From contig NZ_VWVU01000008.1 in the NCBI RefSeq assembly GCF_008638365.1, forward strand, positions 1-64,000: DNA of 64,000 nt. The letters run 5' to 3'. Numbering within the stretch: the stretch's first letter is position 1; the number at the start of each line of letters is the position of its first letter. The translations under genes and the position numbers were made by a program. Shown in pieces: positions 61,683 through 64,000 of the stretch. This DNA is from Nocardiopsis quinghaiensis (lineage in GTDB: Bacteria; Actinomycetota; Actinomycetes; Streptosporangiales; Streptosporangiaceae). The notes under the pieces are model-generated. The model saw only the letters and a list, made by a program, of their open reading frames with translations, was not told the origin of the DNA and searched no databases.

Positions 61683-64000
61683 CGTCCGGAACGGGCACGC
61701 GTCCGGCCCCCATCGGTGGACGCGGGCCGCTCGCGTTGAAACTGTCGCGCGGACGCGCCGGCGTGCTGGTCGCCGTCGCCGTGGCGGTCCTGGGCGGATC
61801 GGCGTTCGTCACCGTCGGCGGGGTGCTCGCCGACACCGGGCTGCGCTCGGTCGTCCCGGCCGAGCGCCTCCTGGGCGCCGACGCCGTGGTCACCGCGCCC
61901 CAGACGGTGGAGCGGCCGGAGGACCTGGACGTACCCCTGCCCGAGCGGGCCGCGCTGCCCGAGGGACTCGTCGGCCGCCTGGCCGCCCTGCCCGAGGTCG
62001 GCGCCGCCGTGGGCGACGTCGGATTCCCGGCCGCCGTCCACACCGGCGACGGGATCGTCACGGGGGCCGACCCCCGCGCCACCGGCCACGGGTGGTCCTC
62101 CGCCGCGCTGTTGGAGGAGGCCGCCCTGGAGGGGGAGGGACCGCGGGGGCCGGGCGAGGTGGTCCTGGACGCGGCCACGGCCGCCGCCGCGGGAGCGGCC
62201 GTCGGTGACGAGGTCCGGATCACCGCGGCGGGCCGCACCGCCGACCACACGCTCTCGGGTGTGCTCGACACCGGCGGCACCGCGGTCCTGTTCGCCGACG
62301 ACACCGCCGCCGAGTCGGCGGGACGGACCTCCGGGCCCCGCGAGGGCACCGTGGACATGGTCGGGCTGCGCGCCGCCCCCGGTGTCGGGGAGGACCGGCT
62401 CACCGAGGCGGTGGAGGAGGCCCTGGCCGGCGAGAACGCCCTCGTGCGGACCGGGGACCGGATCGGCGAGGCCGAGTCCCCCGCCGCCGGTGCCGCACGC
62501 GGCCTCCTGCTCATGGTCTCCGGCTCGCTCGGTGGCGTCCTGGCCATGACCGTCGGCCTCACCGTCGCGGGCACGCTTTCGGTCTCCGTCGCCGCCCAGC
62601 GGCGCGACCTGGCGCTGCTGCGGGCGGTGGGCGCCACACCCCGGCAGGTCCGCCGTCTGGTCGCCGTACCCAACCTCCTGGTCACCCTGGCGGTCCTGCC
62701 CTTCGGCGTGGGCGCGGGCTACCTGCTGGCGGGACGCACGCTGGAGTGGTTCGCGGCCCTGGGCCTCGTCCCGCCGAACCTGCCACCGGTCCTCGGTCCG
62801 CTGCCCGCCCTGGCCACGGCCGTGCTGCTGCCGCTCGCCGTGTGGCTGGCCGTGTTCACCGCCTCCCGCGGGGCCGCCGCCGCGCCGCCGACCGACGCCC
62901 TCGCCGAGTCCGTCGCCGAGCCGCGCGCGCCGGGCCGGGGGCGGGCCTGGGCCGGGGCGCTGCTGCTACTGGCGTCGGTGGCCGCGTCGGTGCCCGCGCT
63001 GGTACTGAGCAACGAGATGGCCGCCGTCGGCCCGGCCACGGCGAGCCTGACCGCGGTGATCGGCCTCGCCCTGGTCGGTCCCGCCCTCCTGCGGGAGGTG
63101 AGCGGGAGACTCGGTCGCCTCCTGCCCGCGCGCACCTCCGCGGTGACCTGGCTGGCGGTGCGCAACCTGCACGGCCACTCCCACCGGGTGGCGGGAGCGG
63201 TCAGCGCGCTGGCCATGCTGGTGGCCTTCGCCCTCAGCCAGGGCTACGTCAACACCACGCTGCTGTCCGCGCAGACGGCGCAGCGCGGAGACGGCGAGAT
63301 CGCCGACCACACGGTGACCGCGCCCGCGCTCGGCGGCCTCCCGGAAGGCCTGGCCGAGACCGTGCGGGGCGAGCCGTCCGTCGCCGCCGCCGTCACCGGT
63401 ACGCCGACCACGCTCGTGTGGGGCGCCCAGAGCCGGTTCGGGGAGGAGCCGCTGCTGGAGGAGGTGCCCGCTCTGGTCCTGGGGCCGGGAGCGGAGGAGG
63501 TCCTCGACGTCGGAGTCACCGAGGGCGGTCTGGACGCGCTGACCGGGGACACGGTCGCACTGGGAACGGAGGCCGCGCGGTCCCTCGGAGCGGGGCCGGG
63601 GCAGACGCTCACGTTCAGGATGGGGGACGGCGCCGAGGTCGCCGCCGAGGTGGTCGCGCTGTACGAACGCGAACTCGGCTTCGGAGGGGCCCTGGTCTCA
63701 CGTGACCTGGCGCGGGGACACCTGACCGGCGGTCTGGACGCCGAGCTGCGGGTGCTCGCCGCACCCGGCCGGGAGACCGGGGCCCGGGAGGCACTCGAAC
63801 GGGTGGTGCTGGACCGTCCGGGGGTGGAGGTCGCCGACACCGCGGGAGAGGGTGCGGCGGGCGAGCTCGGGGCGAACGCGGTGCTCAACTTCGCGGTGCT
63901 GCTCTGTCTGGCCGGATACGTGCTGCTCTCGGTGGCCAACCGCCTCTCCGCCCAGACCCTGCGGCGGCGCGCGGAGACCGACGCCCTGCACGCCGTCGGG
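61679..64000 (+). CDS. FtsX/MacB-type ABC transporter permease (runs off the window)
   Basis: At least 774 residues are visible with no stop, so the 3' end is outside the window. The protein has an N-terminal membrane helix (about 24-45), a large extracytoplasmic domain (about 50-275), and a first FtsX core (helices near 278-305, 320-345 and 370-395, with AQRRDLALLRAVGATPRQVR). It continues into a second half with another FtsX unit, starting near SAVTWLAVRNLHGHSHRV, so it is the two-unit type. ATG 61679 overlaps the ATPase stop. GC and codon use are normal for the window. Confidence 0.93.
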   Translation, partial: MTSGTGTRPAPIGGRGPLALKLSRGRAGVLVAVAVAVLGGSAFVTVGGVLADTGLRSVVPAERLLGADAVVTAPQTVERPEDLDVPLPERAALPEGLVGRLAALPEVGAAVGDVGFPAAVHTGDGIVTGADPRATGHGWSSAALLEEAALEGEGPRGPGEVVLDAATAAAAGAAVGDEVRITAAGRTADHTLSGVLDTGGTAVLFADDTAAESAGRTSGPREGTVDMVGLRAAPGVGEDRLTEAVEEALAGENALVRTGDRIGEAESPAAGAARGLLLMVSGSLGGVLAMTVGLTVAGTLSVSVAAQRRDLALLRAVGATPRQVRRLVAVPNLLVTLAVLPFGVGAGYLLAGRTLEWFAALGLVPPNLPPVLGPLPALATAVLLPLAVWLAVFTASRGAAAAPPTDALAESVAEPRAPGRGRAWAGALLLLASVAASVPALVLSNEMAAVGPATASLTAVIGLALVGPALLREVSGRLGRLLPARTSAVTWLAVRNLHGHSHRVAGAVSALAMLVAFALSQGYVNTTLLSAQTAQRGDGEIADHTVTAPALGGLPEGLAETVRGEPSVAAAVTGTPTTLVWGAQSRFGEEPLLEEVPALVLGPGAEEVLDVGVTEGGLDALTGDTVALGTEAARSLGAGPGQTLTFRMGDGAEVAAEVVALYERELGFGGALVSRDLARGHLTGGLDAELRVLAAPGRETGAREALERVVLDRPGVEVADTAGEGAAGELGANAVLNFAVLLCLAGYVLLSVANRLSAQTLRRRAETDALHAVG

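Overview
The window is a 64-kb piece of a very GC-rich actinomycete chromosome. Many GTG/TTG starts, ATGA/GTGA gene overlaps, a conservon (cvnABCD), phosphatidylinositol-mannoside genes, a predicted F420-dependent enzyme and Streptomyces-like synteny (pgsA-patA-pimA ... pdxS-pdxT-yebC-ruvCAB-yajC-apt-relA) point to Streptosporangiales/Streptomycetales. A Nocardiopsis-like organism is my best guess. I saw no tRNA, rRNA, prophage or CRISPR array. The only mobile DNA is the tail of an IS982-type transposase at the left edge.

Left part (1-15.5 kb): kynA and kynU (tryptophan to anthranilate branch) diverge from an Lrp/AsnC regulator. A second Lrp/AsnC gene diverges from an orphan 2-oxoacid dehydrogenase E1-alpha gene. 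Both divergent gaps hold an inverted repeat with the same geometry (6-bp arms, 13-bp spacer). Then come a PhzF-like protein with an extra C-terminal domain, an ABC-class ATPase, a 54-bp tandem repeat, a PAC2 protein translationally coupled to pyrD, and two tandem paralogous polysaccharide deacetylases.

Middle (15.6-34.5 kb): a cobalamin riboswitch precedes metE. A G/C homopolymer block after metE looks like an assembly artefact. A Pro/Gly-rich single-pass protein, two coiled-coil peptidoglycan-hydrolase-like exported proteins, metNI without metQ, and a beta-glucosidase with a canonical CebR operator followed by a cebR-like repressor come next. The segment ends with a full conservon: sensor kinase, roadblock, DUF742 and GTPase.

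Right part (34.5-64 kb): a DUF885 protein, the HIT-pgsA-patA-pimA lipid operon, pdxS/pdxT, yebC, ruvCAB, yajC, apt and relA. secD and secF, normally between yajC and apt, are absent; a strong hairpin sits there instead. Between yebC and ruvC lies a four-gene, translationally coupled minus-strand operon: an NrtR-like Nudix/winged-helix regulator, a J-domain plus kinase-like protein, a vWA protein and a diverged adenylosuccinate-synthetase-like enzyme without the usual aspartate-binding loop. This is the best candidate in the window for an undescribed system. Further right are a probable glutarate module (CoA-transferase plus glutaryl-CoA dehydrogenase), a SAM-IV riboswitch before a class V aminotransferase/cysteine-desulfurase-like gene, and a FtsX-type ABC exporter cut by the window end.
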